DNA of 64,000 nt from positions 107,312 through 171,311 of the forward strand of contig NZ_WXZL01000010.1 in assembly GCF_009982895.1 (NCBI RefSeq), given 5' to 3'. The notes under the pieces are model-generated. The model was given only the letters and a program-made list of their open reading frames with translations, searched no databases and was not told the origin of the DNA. Shown piece after piece: positions 1 through 11,488 of the stretch; within the stretch, counting starts at the first letter, position 1; every line of letters starts with the position of its first letter. The position numbers were made by a program, and so were the translations under genes. The stretch comes from Deinococcus alpinitundrae. GTDB taxonomy: Bacteria > Deinococcota > Deinococci > Deinococcales > Deinococcaceae.

Positions 1-125
1 TGAAGGGCGGCTCAAATCAGCTGGGCTCTTGAACCGGAGCCGCCACCGGGCCGGCGATCTCCATCTTGCCTTTGGACGCTTCACACAAAGCGTGCTGGGC
101 GATAACTGAGGTTTCTCTTCCCCAC

Positions 126-140
126 TTATGCTCAGCGTAA
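126..140. promoter_or_regulatory. Imperfect palindrome upstream of the fdhF-like gene
   Basis: A 15-bp near-palindrome (arms TTATGCT and AGCGTAA, 6 of 7 positions paired, one central base) ends 21 bp before the start of the molybdenum oxidoreductase gene. It could be an operator. It does not fit the 17-bp Deinococcus radiation/desiccation response motif because spacing and centre differ. No good -35/-10 pair was seen beside it. Bases 1-125 hold nothing I can support. Confidence 0.3.
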
Positions 141-161
141 AGTAGCAGCGAGGGAGAGCAG

Positions 162-3350
<3,189 letters not shown>

Positions 3351-3418
3351 GGAGCGAGGGCCTGCGGCACTGTGCTGACCTCCACTTCCGGCAACGACCC
3401 ACCGAGGTAATCCCCCAC

Positions 3419-3982
3419 ATGGCCAAATACATCCAGTACACCCCCAAGCCCAAGACCCCCCAGGAAAAACACGCTGAGGCCGAGTTCGAGAGCGCCGAGG
3501 CCCGCACCGAGTCGCTGAAACTGCTGCGCGAGCTGCACGAGGCGGGGGTGCTCGACGTGCTGAGCAAGCTGGTGCGCGGCGGCGAGGGCCTGACGTCCTC
3601 GCTGCTGCACACCCTCACCAACGACAACACCCTGGCAGCCATCCGCAGCGTCACCGAGCTGGGCAAAACGCTGGGCAGCCTCAACCCGCAGGCCGTGGGG
3701 CAGCTCGGCGCGGCGGTGGAGGCCGGGATCAGTGAGGGCGCACGCCGGGTGGCCCAGGGCAAGGGCGTGGGCCTGGGTGAGCTGCTCAAGCTGCTGAGCG
3801 ACAGGGACGTGCAACTGGCGCTGGGGGCCGTGTTCGGACTGCTTCAGGGCGCTGGGCGCTCGCTGCGGGAAGCGCGCGGCGACACCACCGACACGCCGAA
3901 CCAGGGCGAGTTCGACCGTCACGACCAGGTCCAGCCCACACCCAACGCGCCGAAAAGGCCCCGTCAGCCTGTTCGCCGCTAG
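3419..3982 (+). CDS. DUF1641 family protein, probable accessory of the FdhF-like enzyme
   Basis: 187-residue soluble protein, mostly helical, with a charged N-terminus, a conserved-looking middle (about residues 40-150: LRELHEAGVLDVLSKLV, and the GLGELLKLL stretch) and a disordered Pro/Arg-rich tail. DUF1641 proteins (for example Bacillus YrhD/YjgD) are commonly encoded next to FdhF-like oxidoreductases; their role is unknown, though a subunit or chaperone role is inferred. It sits 68 nt after the oxidoreductase and ends 1 nt before the fdhD start. ATG chosen because upstream in-frame sequence is antisense-like and only this start is preceded by an acceptable ribosome site (GAGG). Confidence 0.8.
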   Translation: MAKYIQYTPKPKTPQEKHAEAEFESAEARTESLKLLRELHEAGVLDVLSKLVRGGEGLTSSLLHTLTNDNTLAAIRSVTELGKTLGSLNPQAVGQLGAAVEAGISEGARRVAQGKGVGLGELLKLLSDRDVQLALGAVFGLLQGAGRSLREARGDTTDTPNQGEFDRHDQVQPTPNAPKRPRQPVRR

Positions 3983-3983
3983 C

Positions 3984-4787
3984 GTGCGCAGGGGCACCGC
4001 GACCTCCCCCATCCGGGCTTACCGGGCCGGGGGGTTTAGCGACACGGACGATGTGCTGGCCGTCGAGGAGCCGCTGGAACTGCGCATCGGCCACGATTCG
4101 TCCGGGGAGGCCTCGACCCTCAGCGTGATGATGCGCACGCCCGGCCACGACCGCGAGTTGGTGGCCGGCTGGCTGTGGGCCGAGGGCCTGCTGGAGGCGG
4201 TAGACGGGCTGGAGACCGACCCGGACACTCCCAATGTCGTGATCCTGCGCGGTGATTCTGAGCGGCTGCGCGGCGCCGCGCGGGCCACCCTGACCTCGGC
4301 GGCCTGCGGCGTGTGCGGGTCGGGCAGCGTGGAACGCCTGAGCATTCGGGCCGCGCCCGCGCTCTGGACAGCGGGTGCGCTCGACCCCGAGCTGATTTTG
4401 ACCTTGCCGGAGCAGCTGGGCCGCGCCCAGCCAGGCTTCGCGGCCACCGGTGGCCTGCACGCGGCGGGTCTGTTCACGCCGGACGGTGGACTGCTGTGCG
4501 CCTTCGAGGACGTGGGCCGCCACAACGCCGTGGACAAGGTCGTGGGCTGGGCCGCCCGGCGCAGCGAACTGCCGCTCACCGACCGCGTGCTGGTCACCAG
4601 CAGCCGCGCGGGGTTCGAGATCGTGCAGAAGGCGGCGCTGGCGGGCGTGGCCGTCACAGTCACGGTGGGGGCGGCCAGCAGCCTCGCCGCCGACACTGCC
4701 GGAGCGCTGGGGCTGACCCTGGTGGGCTTCGTGCGGGCCGGGCGTTTTAACGTGCACGCGGGCGCGCAGCGGGTCGGGCGCGGTTAG
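3984..4787 (+). CDS. fdhD: Formate dehydrogenase accessory sulfurtransferase FdhD
   Basis: FdhD passes sulfur from a cysteine desulfurase to the bis-MGD cofactor of formate dehydrogenases. The 267-residue protein shows the mobile Cys loop CGVCG (Cys108 and Cys111), the FEDVGRHNAVDKV motif that binds the cofactor, and the C-terminal GAASSLA region. GTG start one base after the stop of the DUF1641 gene, so translation is probably coupled. Its presence supports the upstream enzyme being a functional sulfido-Mo/W enzyme. The stop overlaps by 4 nt the stop of the convergent DedA gene, leaving no room for a separate terminator. Confidence 0.95.
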   Translation: MRRGTATSPIRAYRAGGFSDTDDVLAVEEPLELRIGHDSSGEASTLSVMMRTPGHDRELVAGWLWAEGLLEAVDGLETDPDTPNVVILRGDSERLRGAARATLTSAACGVCGSGSVERLSIRAAPALWTAGALDPELILTLPEQLGRAQPGFAATGGLHAAGLFTPDGGLLCAFEDVGRHNAVDKVVGWAARRSELPLTDRVLVTSSRAGFEIVQKAALAGVAVTVTVGAASSLAADTAGALGLTLVGFVRAGRFNVHAGAQRVGRG

Positions 4788-5398
4788 CTTTCCAGCCCTT
4801 CTTCCGGTTCTGCCGGCAGCGCTGCCCGGCGTTTCCAGCGCCACCAGGCCAGCGCCGCCACGACCAGCACCGCGCCGATCAGGTAAGGCAGCGCCTGACC
4901 CTGCACCTGCTCGAATTCTTCCAGAATGCTGGGGCCGAAACGCCAGATCAACGTCTGCCAGACGCCCACGTGCACCGCTGCCCCCACAGCGCTCCAGGCC
5001 AGGTAAGCGGGCCAGGCGTAGCCGCTCGCTCCGGCGTACAGCGTCACCGGCGTGCGCAATGAGCCGATGGTGCGGCTGATCACCACCAACAGGCCGCCGT
5101 AGCGTGCCATCAAGCGGGCGGTGCGCTGGCTGCGGGCCAAGCGCTGCCAGCTCTGTGGCAAGCGGACCAGCAGCGAGGCCGCCAGGCGGTAGCCCACCAA
5201 ACTGCCCAGCCAGTTGCCCAGTGTGCCCGACAGCAGCGCCTCCCAGAGTGTCGTGTGCCCGGCGTGGATGGATTCCGAAAGCGCCAGCATCGGCAGAATG
5301 CCGGGAATGCCGGGAATGCCCATGCCCTCCAGAAACATCAGCACGAAGCTGGAGCAGTGGAGCCAGAACGGATGGAGAGAATCGAGCCAGGCGAGCAC
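4784..5398 (-). CDS. DedA family membrane protein
   Basis: 204-residue polytopic inner-membrane protein of the DedA/SNARE-associated family (relatives include undecaprenyl-phosphate flippases and proteins needed for membrane homeostasis). Seen: an N-terminal re-entrant hydrophobic segment with the GMGIPGIPG loop, a GTLGNWLGSLVGYRLA motif, the ISRTIGSLRTPVTLYAG stretch with a key Arg typical of the family, and a final TM helix followed by a basic then acidic tail. GTG start; a -10-like box (TACACT, 5406-5411) lies 7 nt upstream, suggesting a leaderless message. Substrate cannot be told. Confidence 0.85.
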   Translation of the reverse strand: MLAWLDSLHPFWLHCSSFVLMFLEGMGIPGIPGILPMLALSESIHAGHTTLWEALLSGTLGNWLGSLVGYRLAASLLVRLPQSWQRLARSQRTARLMARYGGLLVVISRTIGSLRTPVTLYAGASGYAWPAYLAWSAVGAAVHVGVWQTLIWRFGPSILEEFEQVQGQALPYLIGAVLVVAALAWWRWKRRAALPAEPEEGLES

Positions 5399-5405
5399 GG
5401 CCCCG

Positions 5406-5411
5406 AGTGTA
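5406..5411 (-). promoter_or_regulatory. -10 box TACACT, 7 nt before the DedA GTG start
   Basis: TANNNT hexamer placed 7 nt before the start codon with no Shine-Dalgarno between; matches the leaderless promoter layout described for Deinococcus. No clear -35 box. Confidence 0.4.
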
Positions 5412-5474
5412 GATCAAGCGGATGAGCAAGTGGCCGGAGGCCAGAAGGACCGCCCTTCCGACCCGAGGTCGGGC

Positions 5475-6179
5475 TTACGGCTCCAGCATGAAGTCCCGCA
5501 CTGCGTCCACGATCCGAGCCTCGGTAGCTGCACGGCTGGCGGTGGGCGTGCCGTCGCCCGCCTGATCGCCGTAGCGACCAAAGTAAGCGTGAACGGCTCC
5601 CGGCAACTTGACGAGCCGGGTGCTTTCCGGCAGCCGCCCCAGGCCGTCCTCGACCTTGACGGGCGTGCTCAGGCCGTCGTTCTCGGCTTCCAGATCGAGC
5701 ACCCTGAGAGCCTGGCCCCGCAAGGTAACGTTGTCGGCGGGATACGATCCCAGCAAGACCAAGCCCGAAACACGCCCCTTGTGCGACTCCAGATACTGCG
5801 CCGCCGTCACACCGCCGAGGCTGTGACCCGCCAGGTAAACCTTTTCCCCGGCGGGCAGGGCCGCCAGCACTTCGTCGGCACGGTTGGGGGCAAAGAAAGC
5901 CAGGTCCATTGGAAAGCCGAGAATCACAGTCTGAATGCCGGAGGGGGCCAGCGCCTCGCCCAGCCAGCGGTAGGCTTCGGGCTTGACCTTACCGCCCGAG
6001 TAATAGATCAGGGTGGCCCTGCGTTCGCCCACGGCAGGCACCGTCACGGCATTGTTGAGCGTCACCGACTGATTGGGGCCGATCACCGAAACAGGCCGGG
6101 CGGTGGGCGCGCAGGCGACCAGGCCCAGCGGCAGGGAGAGCATCAGCGCCAGCAGCCAGGGGCGATTTGAAGTGGTCAT
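5475..6179 (-). CDS. Lipoprotein alpha/beta hydrolase
   Basis: 234-residue predicted lipoprotein: hydrophobic signal followed by a lipobox GLVAC with the acylated Cys at residue 23. The mature part has an alpha/beta-hydrolase fold with the nucleophile elbow GHSLGG (Ser120), an acid residue likely in the ENDGLS/VEDGL region, and a candidate catalytic His in PGAVHAYFGRYGDQ. The His-Tyr-Phe-Gly-x-Tyr-Gly-Asp-Gln pattern is typical of a family of small exported esterase-like hydrolases. ATG start preferred over the GTG two codons earlier. Substrate unknown. Confidence 0.75.
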   Translation of the reverse strand: MTTSNRPWLLALMLSLPLGLVACAPTARPVSVIGPNQSVTLNNAVTVPAVGERRATLIYYSGGKVKPEAYRWLGEALAPSGIQTVILGFPMDLAFFAPNRADEVLAALPAGEKVYLAGHSLGGVTAAQYLESHKGRVSGLVLLGSYPADNVTLRGQALRVLDLEAENDGLSTPVKVEDGLGRLPESTRLVKLPGAVHAYFGRYGDQAGDGTPTASRAATEARIVDAVRDFMLEP

Positions 6180-6413
6180 GCCCACAGCATGGTCTGCGGA
6201 GCGCCGCTCTACATGAAGCTTGCCTAAATATCAGACTGCATCAAGACAGACAACTGCAGTACATCACTTCAAAGTACAAAGAGTGCAGAGCGTTAAAAGA
6301 CCGGGTGTTTCGACCAAACCGTAGGAAGAAGGTGGCTTTTCTATTCGTCCAGCCAGATTACATCTGACTGCCGGATTTTCTTTTGCTTCCATTCCCCAAT
6401 TCAAGGAGAAATC

Positions 6414-7103
6414 ATGACCAGCTTCAACAAGTCCGCACTGATCGCCGCTGCCCTGATGCTCAGCGTGTCGGCAGGTGCCCAGGCCAACGATGCCTACGTC
6501 CGCATCGTTCACGCCGTGGCCGACGCTCCCGCTGTGGACGTGTACGTGGACGGCACCAAGACCGTCTCGAACGCGCCCTTCAAGGCCGTGACCCCTTACG
6601 GCAACGTGCCTGCCGGAAGCCACGATGTCAAGATCACGGCGGCAGGCAGCGCCAGCACGGTGGTCTTCGAGGGTAAGGTCGACCTCAAGGCAGGCACCTA
6701 CTACACTGTCGCGGCGGTGGGCTACCTCGCCAACCTCAAGCCCAAGATCTTCACGATGGACGCCCTCAACACCGATCCGGGCCAGGCCCAGGTCAACGTC
6801 TACCACCTCGCGCCCGACGGCCCCCGCGTGCAGGCCCTGGTGGTCGACATGAACAACACCGCGCTGCTGCCCAAGGGCCTGTCCTACGGCAACATGGGCA
6901 CGCTGATGGTCGCGCCGATGGCCGTCAACCTCAACATCGTGCCGTTCGGCGCGACCACCCCGGTGGTCAAGAACGTCACGGGCCTGAGCATCGCGGGCGG
7001 CAAGACCTACAGCCTGTTCGCCCTGGGCACCCTGGCCGGCAAGAGCTTCGACGTCGTGGCCACCGAAGACAAGCTGGAGATGGGCAGCATGGGCAGCAAG
7101 TAA
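6414..7103 (+). CDS. Secreted DUF4397 domain protein (copy 1)
   Basis: 229-residue exported protein with a Sec signal peptide (cleavage likely after AGAQA, about residue 24). The mature part holds two related beta-sandwich-like units: AYVRIVHAVADAPAVDVYVDG at the start and a second beginning near VNVYHLAPDGP. DUF4397 proteins are envelope or extracellular proteins of unknown function. Strong ribosome site AAGGAG 7 nt before ATG. A close paralogue lies 225 nt downstream in the same orientation, so this is a tandem duplication; the DYV/VDVYVDGT core is almost unchanged between copies. Confidence 0.85.
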   Translation: MTSFNKSALIAAALMLSVSAGAQANDAYVRIVHAVADAPAVDVYVDGTKTVSNAPFKAVTPYGNVPAGSHDVKITAAGSASTVVFEGKVDLKAGTYYTVAAVGYLANLKPKIFTMDALNTDPGQAQVNVYHLAPDGPRVQALVVDMNNTALLPKGLSYGNMGTLMVAPMAVNLNIVPFGATTPVVKNVTGLSIAGGKTYSLFALGTLAGKSFDVVATEDKLEMGSMGSK

Positions 7104-7124
7104 GCTTTCCGTAACAGCCTGAGC

Positions 7125-7192
7125 GCAGGCAAAAGCGGGACCCGGCAGACAGAGACTTGATTTCGGTACTGCCGGGTTCCGCTTTTGCCTGC
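7125..7192. terminator. Long hairpin between the two DUF4397 genes
   Basis: Two 24-nt arms (7125-7148 and 7169-7192) pair at 23 of 24 positions around a 20-nt loop. No U-tract follows on the plus strand, so it may be a rho-assisted or processing hairpin, possibly protecting the mRNA 3' end, rather than a classical intrinsic terminator. Confidence 0.6.
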
Positions 7193-7328
7193 ACCGCTTC
7201 CCTTTCTAAAGTTTTGCTCAAGTTCCGCAACGGCCCGCCCAACATCCGAAGATCCCTTCTACGGCATACAACCCACTGAAGCCCGAGCAGCGCGGCCCAC
7301 CTGCGCCCAACTCCAAAGGAGCACCACC

Positions 7329-8027
7329 ATGATCAAGTCCAAGACGACCGCCCTGATCGCCGCCGCCCTCACCCTCAGCGTGTCCGCCTCCGCCCAGAGC
7401 ATGAACATGAAAAGCGCCTATGTGCGCGTCGTTCATGCCGTTTCGGATGCGCCCGCCGTGGACGTCTACGTGGACGGCACCCGCACCGTCGCCAATGCGC
7501 CTTTCAAAGCTGTGACTCCTTACGGCGAGGTGCCTGCCGGGATGCACAAGGTCATGATCACGGCGGCAGGCAATATGAAGGCCGTCGTCTTCAGCGGCAG
7601 CGTGAACCTCAAGCCCGGCGTGTACTACACGGTGGCGGCCTCGGGCTACCTCAAGAAAGTCACCCCGATCATCTTCTACACCAGCGGCCTCAACAAGAAC
7701 AAGGCCAAGGCCGAGATCACTGTCTACCACCTGGCTCCCGACGCTCCCCCAGTGCAGGCGCTGGCCGTCGACATGATGAAGGCCCCGCTGCTCAAGGGCG
7801 GCCTCAAGTACGGCTACGACCGCACCCTGCTGGTCAACCCCATGGGCGTCAACCTCGACATCGTGCCCTACGGCAAGATGGCCCCGGTGGTCAAGAACGT
7901 CTCGGGCATCAGCGTGGCAGGCGGCAAGACCTACAGCTTGTTCGCGGTGGGCACCCTCAAGAACAACAACTTCGATATCATCGTGACCGAGGACAAGCTG
8001 GAGATGGGCAGCATGGGCAAGAAGTAA
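7329..8027 (+). CDS. Secreted DUF4397 domain protein (copy 2)
   Basis: 232-residue paralogue of the preceding gene, with the same architecture: signal peptide ending near SASAQS, two DUF4397-type repeats, and a conserved C-terminus (ATEDKLEMGSMG in copy 1, VTEDKLEMGSMG here). It differs by being richer in Lys and Met and more basic. Ribosome site AAAGGAG 7 nt before ATG. The two genes probably arose by duplication and may have separate promoters because a strong hairpin lies between them. Function unknown; likely envelope-associated. Confidence 0.85.
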   Translation: MIKSKTTALIAAALTLSVSASAQSMNMKSAYVRVVHAVSDAPAVDVYVDGTRTVANAPFKAVTPYGEVPAGMHKVMITAAGNMKAVVFSGSVNLKPGVYYTVAASGYLKKVTPIIFYTSGLNKNKAKAEITVYHLAPDAPPVQALAVDMMKAPLLKGGLKYGYDRTLLVNPMGVNLDIVPYGKMAPVVKNVSGISVAGGKTYSLFAVGTLKNNNFDIIVTEDKLEMGSMGKK

Positions 8028-8045
8028 GCCGACCCCATTTTCAAC

Positions 8046-8084
8046 GGAAGCGGGCGCGCGGCTGGTGGGCTGCGCGCCCCTTCC
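8046..8084 (+). terminator. GC-rich terminator after DUF4397 copy 2
   Basis: Imperfect stem: GGAAG and GGGCGCGC pair with GCGCGCCC and TTCC about a short loop, followed by the T-rich CTGTTTCGTTT. It lies 18 nt after the stop codon. Confidence 0.6.
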
Positions 8085-8121
8085 CTGTTTCGTTTGACAC
8101 GTTCCGTCAAGGAGAGGCCGC

Positions 8122-9609
8122 ATGACAAGCACTGCCCGACCGTCCAGACCACCCCGGCACCCGGCAGGCCCATTCGGGTGGCGCTTGCTGCGGGCCTGGA
8201 TCGCCGCCGTGCTGCTGAGCGCCACCGGCTACGCAGCGCTCGTCTGGGCCAGCTGGGCGTATCCTCCGATCACCCTTTACGGCACGCTGACGCAACTGCT
8301 GGGCACGCCTGCCATTTTCCAGCTCCTGCACCGGCTGCTGGGCCTGGGCCAGGACGCCAAACTGCTGGCCTTCAGCGGCGTGGCCGTGCTGTGGCTGGGC
8401 GGCCTGAGTCTGCTCGGCACGCTGGAGCGGCCCTTGATCGCCGGAATCTCGCTGGCGATCCTGTGCATCCTGGGGCTGGGGGCACTCGGCTGGTGGCTGC
8501 CCATCGTCTACGGCCTGGTGTTCTGGGCGCTGCTGGAAGGCGTCAACCGGCTGCTGGCCCCGGCACCTGCCGGTGCAAAGCCCGCGGCGACCCACCCCGA
8601 CCCGACCCGGCGCACCACCACGCTGGGCCTGGCCACCGGAGGACTGCTGGCGGCAGGTGGCGGCCTCACCGCCCTGTTCAAATCGGGCAATGCCGCGACG
8701 ACCACCGACGCCCTGCTGCCCGGCGACCCACTGCCGTTCGGCGTCACCCCGGTCGAGCAGTTTTACTACGTCTCCAAGAACCTCGAAGCCTTCGATCCGC
8801 GCCTGAGTGCCGAGAAGTGGACACTGACGGTGGGCGGCCTGGTCCAGCGCCCGCGCACCTTCAGCCTGAGTGACCTTCAGCAGTTCGCGCCCGTCACCAG
8901 CGAGCGCACCCTCTCGTGCATCTCCAACCCGGTGGGCGGCCCGCTGATCTCCAACGGCGTCTGGAGCGGCTTCCGGCTCTCGGCGTTGCTGGGCGAGGTC
9001 GGCATGCAAAAGGAGGCCCGCTTCGTGCTGTGGGAGGCGGCCGACGGCTACACCGAGTCGCTGCCGCTGGGCGAGGCGCTCGACCCCGAAATATTGATGG
9101 TGACGCAGCTCAACGGCTCTCCGCTCAACGCCAGGCACGGCTTTCCGCTGCGGGTCCTGATTCCGGGCCGCTACGGCATGAAGCAGCCGAGGTGGATCAC
9201 CAAACTCACTCTCAGCGCCGAGGACCAGCCGGGCTACTGGGTCAAGCGCGACTGGTCGAGGACGGCGCGCGTCGAGCTGATGAGCCGTATCGATCAGCCG
9301 CCAGAGATCGATCCTGGTGTCAAGGCGGGCGTGCCCACCTTCATCCGGGGCGTGGCCTTCTACAGCCAGCTGATCACCAAAGTCGAGGTCAGCACCGACG
9401 GCGAGCAGACTTGGCGCGAGGCCGAGCTGGTGAGGCCCCGCAGCAGGTATGCCTGGACCCCCTGGCAGCTGGCCTGGACCCCGGCGGCAGGGAGCCACAT
9501 GCTGTCGGTGCGGGCCTTCTCGGGCGAGGTCGGGCAGAAGACGGCCCAGAAGGATGCCCTGCCGGAGGGCGCGACAGGACACCATACATTCGAGGTCCAA
9601 GCCAGTTGA
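8122..9609 (+). CDS. Membrane-anchored molybdopterin-dependent oxidoreductase (sulfite oxidase fold)
   Basis: 495 residues. The first ~150 carry about four hydrophobic segments, then a linker and a further TM-like segment (TTTLGLATGGLLAAGGG, about residue 170), then an extracytoplasmic-type sulfite-oxidase molybdopterin domain. The probable Mo-ligating Cys is Cys266 in RTLSCISNPVGG; the region RHGFPLRVLIPGRYGMKQPRWITKL and a C-terminal Ig-like dimerisation domain (about 385-495) are typical of the SUOX/YedY fold. Relatives in Deinococcus and Actinobacteria have the same TM-plus-oxidoreductase layout; substrate unknown (sulfite, or methionine sulfoxide as in MsrP). Ribosome site GAGAGG before ATG. 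Confidence 0.85.
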   Translation: MTSTARPSRPPRHPAGPFGWRLLRAWIAAVLLSATGYAALVWASWAYPPITLYGTLTQLLGTPAIFQLLHRLLGLGQDAKLLAFSGVAVLWLGGLSLLGTLERPLIAGISLAILCILGLGALGWWLPIVYGLVFWALLEGVNRLLAPAPAGAKPAATHPDPTRRTTTLGLATGGLLAAGGGLTALFKSGNAATTTDALLPGDPLPFGVTPVEQFYYVSKNLEAFDPRLSAEKWTLTVGGLVQRPRTFSLSDLQQFAPVTSERTLSCISNPVGGPLISNGVWSGFRLSALLGEVGMQKEARFVLWEAADGYTESLPLGEALDPEILMVTQLNGSPLNARHGFPLRVLIPGRYGMKQPRWITKLTLSAEDQPGYWVKRDWSRTARVELMSRIDQPPEIDPGVKAGVPTFIRGVAFYSQLITKVEVSTDGEQTWREAELVRPRSRYAWTPWQLAWTPAAGSHMLSVRAFSGEVGQKTAQKDALPEGATGHHTFEVQAS

Positions 9610-9807
9610 GCGGGTCGGTTCTCCCCACATGTTCAAGGCCGAATGAAGATCTACAGGAGTTTAAGTTGATTTCCATATGGCGTCGTCAGAAATAAATGGA
9701 CTTCCATTCAACAACCAGGATTGATCATCACAACACATGCCAGTTCCGTAACCTCAGTTGATGTCTTTCTCATCTGTGCCTGACAGGCCCACCGCAAACT
9801 GTAATCC

Positions 9808-10356
9808 ATGAAGCATCTTATATTTCCCACGGTGGCCCAGGCTGACGCCTTCGTTCAAGATTTGCAGTCGCAGAACCTGATTCAGCCCGACATGGGTCAG
9901 GCATCGTTCAACCGCCAGTCGAGCATGAGCACTTCGGCAACCGACACTACGCCTCTGCTCGGCACCACTGACCCCGGCTACACCGACGGTGGTACCGCCG
10001 AGGACGCCGGCGAGGGCGCGGTCAAGGGCACTGGCGTCGGTCTGGTTGCAGGCGCGATTGCCGGTGTGGTCGCCACGGCCACCACTGTCGCGACCGGTGG
10101 ACTGGCCCTGCCAGTCATCCTAGGCATGGCGGCACTGGGTTCGGGCGTCGGCGCGGGTGTGGGAGCCATCGGCGGCGCGGCGGGCGTGGACGAGACTGGC
10201 GGCGCAGGCAGCAACTACAACCTCAACGATGAGCACTACGACCGCATCAATGAGACCGTCAACAACGGCGGGCGCGCCATCGCCGTCGAGGACTCGGTAC
10301 CGATGGCCGCCGTGCAGGCAGCGGCGGAGCGCCACGGCGGGCAGATCGTCGGCTGA
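9808..10356 (+). CDS. Glycine-zipper protein of unknown function
   Basis: 182-residue protein I cannot assign. The N-terminus ([16 protein letters not shown]) and the C-terminus ([23 protein letters not shown]) look like the two halves of a small alpha/beta domain found in general-stress proteins, in which one half recognises the Ala-Asp-Ala helix and the other the AAxRHGG helix. Between them a ~60-residue Gly/Ala-rich segment (about 70-135) with GxxxG repeats forms a glycine zipper able to insert in or coat membranes. No signal peptide. Monocistronic, ended by a strong terminator. Could be a stress or desiccation protein; this is inference from composition. Confidence 0.6.
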   Translation: MKHLIFPTVAQADAFVQDLQSQNLIQPDMGQASFNRQSSMSTSATDTTPLLGTTDPGYTDGGTAEDAGEGAVKGTGVGLVAGAIAGVVATATTVATGGLALPVILGMAALGSGVGAGVGAIGGAAGVDETGGAGSNYNLNDEHYDRINETVNNGGRAIAVEDSVPMAAVQAAAERHGGQIVG

Positions 10357-10369
10357 AGACAGCTGAATA

Positions 10370-10406
10370 GTCAAAGGGCGACTCCACTCCGGAGTCGCCC
10401 TTTGAC
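10370..10406. terminator. Bidirectional terminator
   Basis: Perfect 16-bp stem (10370-10385 with 10391-10406) with a 5-nt loop, between the convergent glycine-zipper gene and the PIN/TRAM gene; T-rich on the plus side and A-rich on the other. Confidence 0.85.
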
Positions 10407-10435
10407 TTGTCTTGCTCGTGCTGAAACGGGCGCGC

Positions 10436-11473
10436 TCAGGCCGAGGCCGACTCCTCGCTGCCGTCCTTGTCGGGCTTTGCAAAGATCATGCGGCCCACAT
10501 TGGTCTGCACATTGTTGACGACCACCACGCGGGCGGGGCGACCCCTGAGTTTCTGGCCGTCCTCGACGACGATCATGGTGCCGTCGTCGAGGTACGCCAC
10601 ACCCTGCCCGGCCTGCTGACCGCCCTTGGTCACGGTGACGGTCAGCACGTCGCCCGGCTGAAGCTGCGGGCGCAGGGCCACCGCCGCCTCGTTCAGGCTC
10701 AGCACCGTCAGGCCGTGCAGCTTGGCAATTTTGCTGAGGTTGGAATCGTTGGTCATGAGTCTCGCCCCGGTTTCGCGGGCCAGGCGCACCAGTTTATCGT
10801 CCACGGTGCTCAGGTCGGCAGTGTCCCAGTCCTCGACGCGCAGGAGAGTCACCTGGCGCAGCTCTTCGAGCACGTTCAGGCCACGCTTGCCGCGCGTACG
10901 CTTCTGGGTGTCGCCGTGGTCGGCCAGCAGTTGCAACTCGCGCAGCACGAAGCCGGGCACGATCAGTTCGCCCTCGATAAACCCGGCGCGGGCCAGATCG
11001 ACGATGCGACCGTCGATGATCACATTGCTGTCGAGCAGCTTGCCGCCCTGCTTCTTGCGCGGCGCGGGGCCGAACCCGCTAAAGGCGTCAGCGTTCCGCA
11101 CCGCGAAGGTGACAAAAAAGGCCGCCAGCACTCCGGTGATGATCACATTCCACCACCATCGGTAGACCGGCACGCCACCGAGCAGATTGCTGAGCAGCAC
11201 GCTGACCAACAGGGCGATGACCAGCCCAAAGGTCGCCGCCGTGACCGTGCGCGGCGAAACTCCGGCGTACCAGGCTTGGATCCGCTCAGCGGTGCCGACC
11301 CAGCGGCGCTCGATGCGGGAAGCGATCAGGAAGGCGGCCAGCATCCCGGCCAGCATCAGTGACAGGGTATTGGTGAGCTGGGCGCTGGGCGAGGCCGCCG
11401 GAGGCAGCCAACGGCCCAGCGCCCAGCCGAATAACAGCCCCACCAGCAGGGTCAACGTGCGAACAGCAGACAT
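10436..11473 (-). CDS. PIN/TRAM domain membrane protein
   Basis: 345-residue protein of the YacL type. About four N-terminal TM helices (residues 1-125), then a PIN nuclease domain with the acidic metal ligands in LLDSNVIIDGRI, RELQLLAD and LMTNDSNLSKIA, and a C-terminal TRAM domain (about 255-330) that binds RNA. Family members are probable membrane-tethered ribonucleases. Lies directly downstream of radA in the same direction, 12 nt after its stop. A -10-like box TAGACT (11483-11488) overlaps the radA stop region, so the gene may also have its own promoter. Confidence 0.88.
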   Translation of the reverse strand: MSAVRTLTLLVGLLFGWALGRWLPPAASPSAQLTNTLSLMLAGMLAAFLIASRIERRWVGTAERIQAWYAGVSPRTVTAATFGLVIALLVSVLLSNLLGGVPVYRWWWNVIITGVLAAFFVTFAVRNADAFSGFGPAPRKKQGGKLLDSNVIIDGRIVDLARAGFIEGELIVPGFVLRELQLLADHGDTQKRTRGKRGLNVLEELRQVTLLRVEDWDTADLSTVDDKLVRLARETGARLMTNDSNLSKIAKLHGLTVLSLNEAAVALRPQLQPGDVLTVTVTKGGQQAGQGVAYLDDGTMIVVEDGQKLRGRPARVVVVNNVQTNVGRMIFAKPDKDGSEESASA

Positions 11474-11482
11474 TCAATCTCC

Positions 11483-11488
11483 AGTCTA
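11483..11488 (-). promoter_or_regulatory. -10 box TAGACT upstream of the PIN/TRAM gene
   Basis: TAGACT 9 nt before the ATG, overlapping the final codons of radA. A GGAG ribosome site sits between, so both read-through and an internal promoter are possible. Confidence 0.35.

Noticed and set aside
126..140. Radiation/desiccation response motif upstream of fdhF
   Set aside because: Right outer bases but wrong length and centre; kept only as an unnamed palindrome. I saw no convincing copy of the motif before radA or recR either.
17..160. Minus-strand reading frame ending near base 17 that might be the tail of a leftward gene
   Set aside because: No start codon with a ribosome site before it runs into fdhF; cannot be separated from a chance frame.
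6167..6367. 66-codon ORF between the lipoprotein hydrolase and DUF4397 genes
   Set aside because: No ribosome site, no recognisable product, overlaps the 5' end of the divergent gene.
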